Shown here: positions 9,701 through 15,337 of the stretch, piece by piece
How the letters are laid out: each line of letters opens with the position of its first letter
Position numbering within the stretch: position 1 is the first letter of the stretch
DNA from: Balneola sp.
GTDB taxonomy: Bacteria > Bacteroidota > Rhodothermia > Balneolales > Balneolaceae
Direction of reading: 5' to 3'
Assembly (NCBI GenBank): GCA_028284195.1
Contig: JANQSE010000017.1
Coordinates: forward strand, 1 to 64,000
DNA: 64,000 bases
Made by a program: the position numbers and the translations under genes
The notes under the pieces: generated by a model
Database searches by the model: none
Seen by the model: the letters and a program-made list of their open reading frames with translations, nothing else
What the model was told of the DNA's origin: nothing

Positions 9701-9891
9701 CGGGCCATTACATGATGAATACCGGGTTTACCGTTTGCAGTAGGCGGCCCTTCAAAAAAAGTATATGGAATGCCATCTTCCCGGGTCTCCAAACTTTTAG
9801 TAAAAATCTGGTTGTCCTTCCACCAGTTTAATATCTCAACCTCTGTTGTTGGATAATCGAGCTGCTTTATTTCTTCAAACTTTTTTGACAT
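6730..9891 (-). CDS. ileS: Isoleucyl-tRNA synthetase, IleS2 (eukaryote-like) type
   Basis: This class I synthetase charges tRNA-Ile. From Met8 of the longest frame the protein has 1053 residues. The catalytic domain carries PPTANGKPGIHHVMA, where the usual HIGH signature is GIHH, and GEKMSKSKGN (KMSKS loop). The insertion editing domain contains TTPWTTISN and HTAPAYGADD. The anticodon-binding region starts near SRLNTTIKNVEEFLEGY, and an IleS2-type C-terminal extension follows. The family is known for mupirocin resistance. The ATG at 9891 (MSKKFEEIKQ) was preferred over the ATG at 9912 because it aligns with family N termini and because a TATATTTG -7 element at 9927-9934 would leave almost no leader for the earlier start. 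First gene of the ileS-dksA-lspA operon. Confidence 0.95.
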   Translation of the reverse strand: MSKKFEEIKQLDYPTTEVEILNWWKDNQIFTKSLETREDGIPYTFFEGPPTANGKPGIHHVMARTVKDMFCRYKALKGFNVERKAGWDTHGLPVEIEVEKALGLEGRSQVEEYGIAEYNAKCKESVLQYKDLWDDLTSRMGYWVDQENPYITFENKYIESVWWAFHTLFEKGLVYKGYKIQWYSPGSGTVLSSHEVSLGYKETQDPSVYVKFKADGEDNTYYLAWTTTPWTTISNMALTINQNLTYARVEFDGERYIIAKDCVEQVFGEGFQILEEIPGSSLLGKTYEPIFAFASEKFDRSEAWRIIEAEYVTTDEGTGVVHTAPAYGADDYESCQKARIPMFNPIDAEGKFTNEVPDFEGQWFKEADKEIARTIKEKGLMFRHETCVHNYPFDWRKGTPLMSYPVESWFIKTTSVKDRMVELNKKINWKPENTGTGRFGTWLENNVDWAVSRQRYWGTPIPIWVSDKDPEYVECIGSMQELREKAGLSKETEIDLHRPFIDELTWDAPDGGTMRRIPDLLDVWFDSGAMPFAQWHYPFDNDHEFSYNYPADFIAEGVDQTRGWFYTLHALGTMLFNEEAYRNVISNGLVLDAAGEKMSKSKGNTVDPFEIINEYGADTVRWYMMSNSSPWENLKFNEEGLKEVQRKFFNTLVNTYSFFSLYANIDEFTYSGSQIPTMERPEIDQWVTSRLNTTIKNVEEFLEGYEPTKAAREIESFVEELSNWYVRRNRRRFWKDGNTQDKTAAYQTLYECLVNVAKMISPIAPFTGEWLYQNLNNVTGFEEQSVHLAFFPAVEETAIFKNLEHKMDMARLISAIVLRIRNQIEMNVRQPLSRIILPIKDEAERSAIESVKDIILEEVNVKDIQFVDDDSGIVHKEAKANFPALGKKLGPKMKAVAAKIGELSTDEITEFEKNEFIDIVLNDGETIRIDEEGLEIVRTGLEGWQVETERGLSVAVDTELSHELKLEGLAREFVNRVQNMRKEADFAVVDRIIVGFDGSEELKEAVTAMNDYIKQEVLAEEIKYENLDVSGFLKKWEIGDTDCEISVRRTINS

Positions 9892-9926
9892 ATAAAATAT
9901 GTTGTCCCACAAGTAATTTTAAGCTC

Positions 9927-9934
9927 CAAATATA
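9927..9934 (-). promoter_or_regulatory. -7 element (TATATTTG) of the ileS operon
   Basis: On the minus strand this octamer matches TAnnTTTG exactly and lies about 36 bases before the chosen ileS start. No good TTG -33 element sits at the expected distance, so this is a partial match. Confidence 0.45.
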
Positions 9935-10008
9935 CAAAAACTTACTTAAAACAGGCATTGTGATAGTCCTCGTTGTTTTGTATGTACTGCCCAAATAAAC
10001 TGAAAATT

Positions 10009-10040
10009 TTGTATTTACCTATTTGAAAACCATCTTTTGC
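10009..10040 (+). promoter_or_regulatory. Possible promoter of the phosphatase/fructosamine-kinase pair
   Basis: TTG (10009-10011), 19 bases, then CATCTTTTG (10031-10039). Spacing fits the Bacteroidetes consensus; the -7 box differs from TAnnTTTG. The first ATG follows at 10054. Confidence 0.3.
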
Positions 10041-10053
10041 AAACATTAGATTT

Positions 10054-10566
10054 ATGAATTCCTATTTAAGAACTATCACTAAAGAAGAACCTTTTAAACT
10101 TTGTTTTGTCTGTTTAGGAAATATTTGCCGAAGCCCAACTGCCGAAGGACTATTTATTCATAAAGTTAAAGAAGCAGGTCTTGAGAACTTCTTTTACATC
10201 GACTCTGCCGGCACAGCTGCCTATCATGTTGGGGAACCTGCAAACAGTAAAAGCCAGACTACCGCAAATAAACATGGTATCTACCTCCCGTCTAAAGCCC
10301 GAAGATTTGAATATGTTGATCTGGAAGAATTTGATCTCGTTTTAGCTATGGATTCAGAGAATTTTTTGAATCTGAGACATCTGGACACCAGCGGGCGATT
10401 CACCGACAAAATTAAAATGATGCGTGATTTTGACCCAAAACCAGAAGATGGCAGTGTTCCCGACCCGTATTATGGTGGGCAAGAGGGGTTCGAAAATGTC
10501 TTTCAAATCCTGAATAGAAGTTGTGAAACCTTACTTAATGAACTGAAAGAACACATCGTTGAATGA
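10054..10566 (+). CDS. Low-molecular-weight protein-tyrosine-phosphatase family, possible ribulosamine-phosphate phosphatase
   Basis: This 170-residue cytosolic phosphatase carries the CX5R loop CLGNICRSP (Cys20, Arg26) near its N terminus and the general acid Asp137 in VPDPYY. The length is slightly above the usual ~155 because of about 12 extra N-terminal residues. It overlaps the downstream fructosamine kinase by 4 bp. Published work (Gemayel, Van Schaftingen and colleagues) linked LMW-PTP genes adjacent to bacterial fructosamine-kinase homologues with dephosphorylation of ribulosamine 5-phosphate-type adducts, so a protein-repair role is more likely here than tyrosine signalling. That assignment is inference; the fold assignment is firm. 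Confidence 0.88.
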   Translation: MNSYLRTITKEEPFKLCFVCLGNICRSPTAEGLFIHKVKEAGLENFFYIDSAGTAAYHVGEPANSKSQTTANKHGIYLPSKARRFEYVDLEEFDLVLAMDSENFLNLRHLDTSGRFTDKIKMMRDFDPKPEDGSVPDPYYGGQEGFENVFQILNRSCETLLNELKEHIVE

Positions 10567-11420
10567 TACCGAAACGAATTAAAAAAGAAATAGAGAGAAT
10601 AGTACAGGGAAAAATCACTTCAATAGTTCCACAACATGGTGGAGATATAAACCACTCTGTTAAACTAATCTTCGGTGATAAAACCGAATTGTTCCTGAAA
10701 TGGAATACATCAGCTCCTGCCAAGATGTTTGAAGCAGAGGCAAAAGGATTAGATTTATTGCGCTCAGGTAAAACCGGCCTAACAATCCCAAATATAATCT
10801 GGGTTGGCAATGATTTTTTGCTGATGGATTTTGTAAAAGAAGAACCTGCCTTGCAAGACAGTTCCTTCAATTTTGGGCGGGCGTTAGCTAACATACATAA
10901 AAGTACTTCTTCTCAATTCGGTTTGGATCATCATAACTATATTGGAAAATTACCTCAGCGCAATACCAAACATAATTCATGGCCGGAGTTTTTTATTGCC
11001 GAACGAATTGAGCCGTTGTTAAAACTAGGTATTGATTCTGGAAAGCTAAATAAAAAGTTCTCCTCTAACATTGATCTGCTTACAAAAATAACCGAAAATC
11101 TTTTCCCGATAGAACCACCTTCTTTAATTCACGGTGATCTTTGGAGTGGAAACTACATGTTTACAGCCAAAGGTAAAGCAAGTATCTACGACCCTGCTGT
11201 ATATTATGGGCATAGGGAAATGGACCTTGCAATGACCAGATTATTCGGCGGTTTTAACCTGCAATTTTATAAAGGATACGAGGCAGAGTATCCTTTAGAG
11301 GATGGATTTGAAGAACGATTATCTTTATGCAATTTATACCCTGTTTTAGTCCATGCTGTTCTTTTTGGCGGAAATTACTGGCAAAGTGCCTCAACAACTA
11401 TTCTGAAGTATATTTCCTGA
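10563..11420 (+). CDS. Fructosamine/ketosamine 3-kinase family protein
   Basis: Members phosphorylate ketosamines on glycated proteins, which destabilises the adduct and repairs the protein. In bacteria ribulosamines and erythrulosamines are the usual substrates. The 285-residue protein shows the aminoglycoside-phosphotransferase-like fold: FLKWN lysine region near 46, FLLMDFV hinge, catalytic loop HGDLWSGN (190-197) and metal-binding Asp210 in YDPAVYYGHREMDLAM. Translation is coupled to the upstream LMW-PTP gene (ATGA overlap at 10563). Its 3' end overlaps the convergent oxidoreductase gene by 23 bp. Length is typical for the family (~290). Confidence 0.92.
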   Translation: MIPKRIKKEIERIVQGKITSIVPQHGGDINHSVKLIFGDKTELFLKWNTSAPAKMFEAEAKGLDLLRSGKTGLTIPNIIWVGNDFLLMDFVKEEPALQDSSFNFGRALANIHKSTSSQFGLDHHNYIGKLPQRNTKHNSWPEFFIAERIEPLLKLGIDSGKLNKKFSSNIDLLTKITENLFPIEPPSLIHGDLWSGNYMFTAKGKASIYDPAVYYGHREMDLAMTRLFGGFNLQFYKGYEAEYPLEDGFEERLSLCNLYPVLVHAVLFGGNYWQSASTTILKYIS

Positions 11421-12426
11421 TTACAGGCGCAACTTCTGTGGCAAAAAGCTCTATCGATTTCATCATCTTTTTATGAGTAATACTTCCTACGCTCATTTGC
11501 ATTAAAAACCGGTCATGGTTAAAAATCTCATATTGATACATAATTTTATCGATCACCTCCTGCGGACTCCCCACAAAGTTAGCACCTTCCAAAGTGGTTG
11601 AATCTTCAAATTGCTCACGGCTCATTGGCGGCCATCCTCTTTCTCTGCCAAGTTTGTCCATCGTTTGTTTAAATGCAGGAAAGGCGCTGTCTTTGGCTGC
11701 CCGGGAAGTTTCAGCGATAAAGCCATGTGAATTGATACTAAGTTTTTGTTTGGGATGATTATTCTCACTTGCTCCCCTGGCATGGATATCTGCAAACTGC
11801 TTAAATCTTGCCGGCTGGCCTCCGATTATTGCCAGTGCTAATGGAAGGCCCAAAGCACCGGTTACATACGCTGATTTTGGCGTTCCACCCACTGCTCTCC
11901 AGATCGGGATTTTTTCCTGAAAAGGCTGAGGGTAAATCCCTCTGGCTTTAATAGAAGCACGATATTTGCCGTTCCATGTAATAATTTCTTCTTCCCTCAA
12001 CGTTAAAAGCAGTTCCAGCTTCTCTTCAAAAAGTTCTTCATAGTCTTTAAGATCGTATCCAAAAAGTGGAAATGATTCGATAAAAGATCCACGGCCAACC
12101 ATAATTTCAGCACGGCCTTTTGAAAGCAGATCAACAGTAGAAAATTGTTGGTACACACGAACAGGATCTTCTGAGCCCAACACCGTTACGGTACTGGTTA
12201 GTTTTATATTTTTAGTAACCGCAGCAGCAGCAGCCAAAATGGTGGATGGAGAAGAAGCCACATATTCGTCCCGGTGATGCTCCCCTATCCCAAACACATC
12301 CAGCCCGGCTTCATCTGCCAGTATTATTTCTTCCATCAGGTTTTGAAGTCGTTCAGCCGGATGCAGCCTTTTTCCTGTTTCCGGGTTTATTGTGTTATCA
12401 ACAAAAGTAAATATGCCTAATTCCAT
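11398..12426 (-). CDS. LLM-class flavin-dependent oxidoreductase (bacterial luciferase-like)
   Basis: This 342-residue TIM-barrel protein resembles the luciferase-like monooxygenase group that includes YhbW and alkanal monooxygenase-like enzymes. Visible features are the N-terminal MELGIFTF strand, GLDVFGIGEHHRDEY, the SPSTILAAAAA stretch, the RAEIMVGRGSF motif and PIWRAVGGTPKSA. FMNH2 or F420 dependence cannot be decided from the sequence, and the substrate is unknown. It is a single gene, divergent from the cobalamin-receptor-like gene and convergent with the fructosamine kinase, so it is probably transcribed alone. Confidence 0.88.
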   Translation of the reverse strand: MELGIFTFVDNTINPETGKRLHPAERLQNLMEEIILADEAGLDVFGIGEHHRDEYVASSPSTILAAAAAVTKNIKLTSTVTVLGSEDPVRVYQQFSTVDLLSKGRAEIMVGRGSFIESFPLFGYDLKDYEELFEEKLELLLTLREEEIITWNGKYRASIKARGIYPQPFQEKIPIWRAVGGTPKSAYVTGALGLPLALAIIGGQPARFKQFADIHARGASENNHPKQKLSINSHGFIAETSRAAKDSAFPAFKQTMDKLGRERGWPPMSREQFEDSTTLEGANFVGSPQEVIDKIMYQYEIFNHDRFLMQMSVGSITHKKMMKSIELFATEVAPVIRKYTSE

Positions 12427-12506
12427 ATCGGGAAGTTACAGGTTGGTGAACAGATAAGTTAATTGATTACTTTACACTAAAAATTGAAAGATAATTCAAA
12501 ATCCTA

Positions 12507-13253
12507 ATGTCCCATCAAAGAATTGTAAGCCTTGTCCCCAGCCTGACGGAGTTAGTAATTGACCTGGGTTTAAAAGACAGGCTAGTTGGCAGAACCCGGT
12601 TCTGTATCCATCCAAAAGGATTGGTAGAAGACATTCCTATCATTGGTGGTACCAAGAATCTAAACCATAAAAAGATCGGGCAATTGCAGCCTGATTACAT
12701 CATTGCAAATCTCGAAGAAAACAGAAAAAAAGATGTCGAATTATTGCACAATAACTACAACGTTAACCTCACAAATATAAACACCATTGAAGATGCACTG
12801 GGAGTAATTAAAGAACTTGGAAACGATTTTGATGCAGAGAAAAGGGCCTTAGAAATTGTTAAGGAAATTACATCTCTTCTTTCAATACCACTCCAAACCA
12901 AACCTAAAACGGTTGCTTACTTTATCTGGAAAGACCCCTGGATGGTTGCCGCAAAGAAAACCTATATAGATTCTGTTCTTCAACATTACAACCTGCAAAA
13001 CATTTTTTCTGACAAAACCAGATATCCTGAAATCTCGCTTGATGAGTTAACTCAAAGATCTCCGGAATTGGTTTTACTAAGCAGTGAACCTTACCCTTTT
13101 AAAGAAAAACATATGCAAGAAATCAAAAAAGTTTGCCCCGATGCTGAAATTCAACTCATCAATGGCGAATGGTTTAGCTGGTATGGTTCGGGCATGATTA
13201 ACGCATGTAAGGAACTGAATACATGGAGAACTACCGTAGATAATACCGGTTAA
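12507..13253 (+). CDS. Helical-backbone metal receptor (BtuF-like) without signal peptide
   Basis: The 248-residue protein has the fold of cobalamin- or iron-chelate-binding proteins: RIVSLVPSLTELVIDLGL at the N terminus, the DRLVGRT strand, IIGGTKNLNHKKI, and the PELVLLSSEPYPFKEKH lobe. Periplasmic BtuF proteins carry a signal peptide; here the mature-like sequence begins at residue 5 with no hydrophobic leader or lipobox, and no btuC or btuD is adjacent. It may be cytoplasmic, as described for orphan homologues in several Bacteroidetes-related genomes, or exported by an unrecognised route. Ligand is unknown. Confidence 0.75.
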   Translation: MSHQRIVSLVPSLTELVIDLGLKDRLVGRTRFCIHPKGLVEDIPIIGGTKNLNHKKIGQLQPDYIIANLEENRKKDVELLHNNYNVNLTNINTIEDALGVIKELGNDFDAEKRALEIVKEITSLLSIPLQTKPKTVAYFIWKDPWMVAAKKTYIDSVLQHYNLQNIFSDKTRYPEISLDELTQRSPELVLLSSEPYPFKEKHMQEIKKVCPDAEIQLINGEWFSWYGSGMINACKELNTWRTTVDNTG

Positions 13254-13368
13254 TCCTATCAGATTTTATCTCATCTTTCGTCCTGACTGGAATTTAGAAT
13301 TGCACGTTGATTAACTGCGAAACAAAACTTTCGGTGTTTATAAGTTTGTGCTTTTTATATTGAAGTGT

Positions 13369-13395
13369 GCGTCTTTTATCAAACTCATCGTCTTT
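13369..13395 (+). promoter_or_regulatory. Candidate ECF-type promoter motif before sigZ
   Basis: GCGTC (13369-13373), 15 bases, CGTCTTT (13389-13395). The same arrangement with the same 15-base spacer occurs before the cysteine-rich peptide gene. CGTC is a frequent ECF -10 core. The distance to the sigZ ATG (13404) is very short, which argues for a near-leaderless transcript or for the upstream CGTCTT copy at 13370 acting instead. Confidence 0.3.
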
Positions 13396-13403
13396 AATAT
13401 ACT

Positions 13404-13949
13404 ATGAGCACAATACATATTTGGGAAGAGTTCAGCGATCGTATTTATGCCTTTATACTGTCTAAGGTAAAAGACAGAGATCTGGCTAATGACATCTTGC
13501 AGGATGTTTTCCTCAAAATCCATACTAAGTTGGATACTCTCAACAATGACGAGGCTTTATCAGGCTGGTTGTTCAGCATTACCCGGAATACTATTACCGA
13601 TTATTATCGCAAGTCCCAAAAAGCCCGAAAAGAAAACCAGGAATTAAAGGACAATCTTCCATTATTTGAGGATGAAGAGCTCTCACAATGCTGCGAAGCT
13701 TGTCTGCATCTTTTTATAGCAGATCTTCCTCAAAAATATCGCGATGCTATACTCGCAACCGATCTTGGTGAGTTATCTCAAAAAGAATATGCAGTAAAAA
13801 TCGGCCTTTCACATTCAGGGGTAAAATCACGGGTTCAGCGTGGAAGGGTACAGCTTAATGAATACTTTAAGAAATGCTGCCTTCATAAAAATGAGTATGG
13901 AGAAAGCGAATGTATTCATAAAGACAGTTACGCATGCACCTGCAAATAA
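13404..13949 (+). CDS. sigZ: ECF RNA polymerase sigma factor, SigZ type, with cysteine-rich linker and tail
   Basis: This 181-residue alternative sigma factor has region 2 at about 5-75 (DLANDILQDVFLKIH, WLFSITRNTITDYYRK) and region 4 at about 103-155 (LPQKYRDAIL, LGELSQKEYAVKIGLSHSGVKSRVQRGR, a helix-turn-helix). Cysteines cluster at 96, 97 and 100 in the linker and at 158, 159, 170, 178 and 180 in the tail, giving eight in total. In CorE-type ECF factors a C-terminal cysteine-rich domain binds metal and controls activity without an anti-sigma factor, and the layout here suggests similar direct sensing. No anti-sigma gene is adjacent. Downstream lie an eight-cysteine peptide and a GIN protein that may be its targets. 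Confidence 0.85.
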   Translation: MSTIHIWEEFSDRIYAFILSKVKDRDLANDILQDVFLKIHTKLDTLNNDEALSGWLFSITRNTITDYYRKSQKARKENQELKDNLPLFEDEELSQCCEACLHLFIADLPQKYRDAILATDLGELSQKEYAVKIGLSHSGVKSRVQRGRVQLNEYFKKCCLHKNEYGESECIHKDSYACTCK

Positions 13950-13954
13950 AATCT

Positions 13955-14007
13955 GCGTCCATTTAAAAAACTTTCGTCTTACCTGTAAAACCTGCTATTT
14001 ATAGCAG
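13955..14007 (+). promoter_or_regulatory. Candidate ECF promoter and inverted repeat before the cysteine-rich peptide
   Basis: GCGTC (13955-13959), 15 bases, CGTCTTA (13975-13981), similar to the motif before sigZ. A perfect 7-bp inverted repeat CTGCTAT/ATAGCAG follows at 13992-13998 and 14001-14007, in what would be the leader or an operator. The small gene starts at 14033. Confidence 0.35.
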
Positions 14008-14032
14008 AAAATATTAATCCAACCCCAAACCA

Positions 14033-14116
14033 ATGAAAAATTTAACTGAATGTACCTGCACCGAATGCGACTGCGTTGTTACCCCCTGTAACTGCGATTG
14101 CTGTGGTGGCAGCTAG
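14033..14116 (+). CDS. 27-residue cysteine-rich peptide (metallothionein-like or peptide precursor)
   Basis: This is a small gene directly downstream of sigZ. The product begins MKNLTECTCTECDC and ends CDCCGGS. Eight of 27 residues are cysteines (7, 9, 12, 14, 19, 21, 23, 24), arranged as CxC, CxxC and CC pairs with acidic residues between them, and there is no signal peptide. The context supports a real gene: an inverted repeat and promoter-like motif upstream, and a strong intrinsic terminator 20 bases after the stop. The cysteine pattern suggests soft-metal binding (zinc, copper or cadmium) or a ribosomally made, modified peptide ending in CGGS. I know of no family match, and no modification enzyme is adjacent. 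Confidence 0.6.
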   Translation: MKNLTECTCTECDCVVTPCNCDCCGGS

Positions 14117-14136
14117 AAAAATCTGACCTGATTTTG

Positions 14137-14170
14137 AACTCCGCACGTTGATACGTGCGGAGTTTTTTTA
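14137..14170 (+). terminator. Strong intrinsic terminator after the cysteine-rich peptide
   Basis: An 11-bp stem AACTCCGCACG / CGTGCGGAGTT with a 6-base loop, followed by a run of T. It separates the sigZ locus from the GIN-domain gene. Confidence 0.9.
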
Positions 14171-14218
14171 TGGAATTCTCTTCTTGCTCTCTTTTAACAT
14201 TTATTTAACATCTTTCTT

Positions 14219-14247
14219 CGAAACTAAGTGAGAATACACTCGTCTTA
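14219..14247 (+). promoter_or_regulatory. Candidate ECF-type promoter before the GIN-domain gene
   Basis: CGAAACT (14219-14225), 15 bases, CGTCTTA (14241-14247). The CGTCTTA heptamer is identical to that before the cysteine-rich peptide, and GAAAC resembles a generic ECF -35 core. The start codon follows 45 bases later. Confidence 0.35.
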
Positions 14248-14291
14248 GTGGCGAAACTATCATCATGTTCAAATTAATAGAGAGTACAATC

Positions 14292-14801
14292 ATGAAAATT
14301 ACAATACTAATCCTGTTATCGGCGCTGGTTCCATTAGCTCCTTTAAACAATAACCCAACTGAATGGATTACCAGGCAAGTTCCTGTAGAAGCATTCGAAG
14401 ATCTTACTATTGAAACTGCAAATAATATTGTGGTTTTATATAACGAGAAAAATACCCTTCAGATAAATGGCGAAGGCCAATGCGTGGAAAGCATTAAAGC
14501 TTACGTATCAGACAATAAACTCCACCTTTCAACCCCAAAAGGATTTGAAAGCTGTAAATCTGAAATAATAATCGGTGCCCCTGTTATAAAAGATATTAAT
14601 GTAAAAAATGGAGGTATCGTTAACCTTACTACTGTAAGCGCAGACACCATGTTCGCCTCTATTGAAGATGGCGGAGTTATCAGCCTTGATGCTAAAAAAT
14701 TCCTTTACGGAAAAATTAAAGGCAGCGGAATAATTAACTACAAAAGTGATCCGTTTATCTACACTGACATTATTGGTGAAGGAGAGGTAAAAAAGAACTA
14801 A
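14292..14801 (+). CDS. Secreted GIN-domain (DUF2807-like) protein
   Basis: From ATG 14292 (MKITILILLSALVPLAPL) the protein has 169 residues with an N-terminal signal peptide. The in-frame ATG at 14265 would add nine residues before the hydrophobic stretch, so the later start is preferred. The body shows the repetitive beta pattern of the putative head GIN domain: FEDLTIETANNIVVLYNE, the short strands ISL-DAKKF, and the GSGIINYKSD turn. It is shorter than most members (~230). Function of the family is unknown; adhesin-like beta-helix structures have been proposed. It may belong to the SigZ regulon because of the shared upstream heptamer. A terminator follows at 14837. Confidence 0.65.
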   Translation: MKITILILLSALVPLAPLNNNPTEWITRQVPVEAFEDLTIETANNIVVLYNEKNTLQINGEGQCVESIKAYVSDNKLHLSTPKGFESCKSEIIIGAPVIKDINVKNGGIVNLTTVSADTMFASIEDGGVISLDAKKFLYGKIKGSGIINYKSDPFIYTDIIGEGEVKKN

Positions 14802-14836
14802 GTTTTTGGTTAAGAGAGGCCTATTCATCAAGAGAG

Positions 14837-14871
14837 TGGCTTTCGGTGTTAAACTGGAAGCCATTTTTTTT
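14837..14871 (+). terminator. Intrinsic terminator after the GIN-domain gene
   Basis: Stem TGGCTTTC / GGAAGCCA (one G-T pair), an 11-base loop, then eight T residues. Confidence 0.75.
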
Positions 14872-14897
14872 GGATCAAACTTTCTTTACAATCCCAT

Positions 14898-15266
14898 ATG
14901 AAAACGGTTGAAGATTATATTTTTGATTACCAGGGAAAAGAAAAAGAAGTTCTTATTTTTTTCCACGATATGTTGATGGAAATGCCAGGTGTAACCTGTA
15001 AGATCCGTTTTAAAATTCCATTCTATTATCAAAAAACGTGGGTTTGCTATCTGAACCCCGTAAAACCCAATAAAATCGCCATCTGTTTTTTAAGAGGGTA
15101 CGAAATGTCGAACGAACAGGGATTACTGGAAAGCAAAGGAAGAAAACAGGTTATGAGTGCTGAATTTGCCACTGTTGACGAGATCCCTGAAACCGCCATG
15201 CAGGAAATTGTTAATGAAGCTTTCCTGTTGGATGAAATGGTTCCCTACCATCCGAAGGGAAAATAA
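14898..15266 (+). CDS. DUF1801 domain-containing protein
   Basis: This 122-residue cytosolic protein has the DUF1801 pattern: the N-terminal helix KTVEDYIFDYQGKEKEVLIFFHDML, the strand CKIRFKIPFYY, and the WVCYLNPVKPNKIAICFLRG core. Members are small alpha/beta proteins of unknown function, related in fold to YdhG-like proteins. It stands alone, bounded by terminators or intergenic spacers on both sides. Confidence 0.75.
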   Translation: MKTVEDYIFDYQGKEKEVLIFFHDMLMEMPGVTCKIRFKIPFYYQKTWVCYLNPVKPNKIAICFLRGYEMSNEQGLLESKGRKQVMSAEFATVDEIPETAMQEIVNEAFLLDEMVPYHPKGK

Positions 15267-15337
15267 TTAAATCTAAAAGTTCGTAACCGAACAGGCAAAA
15301 CTCGCACTTTCCTGTTATACTTCACGTTGCGATAACT

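Noticed and set aside
9892-9912. Upstream ATG of ileS at 9912
   Set aside because: It would place the start about 15 bases from a -7 box and adds WDNIFY, which IleS proteins do not carry.
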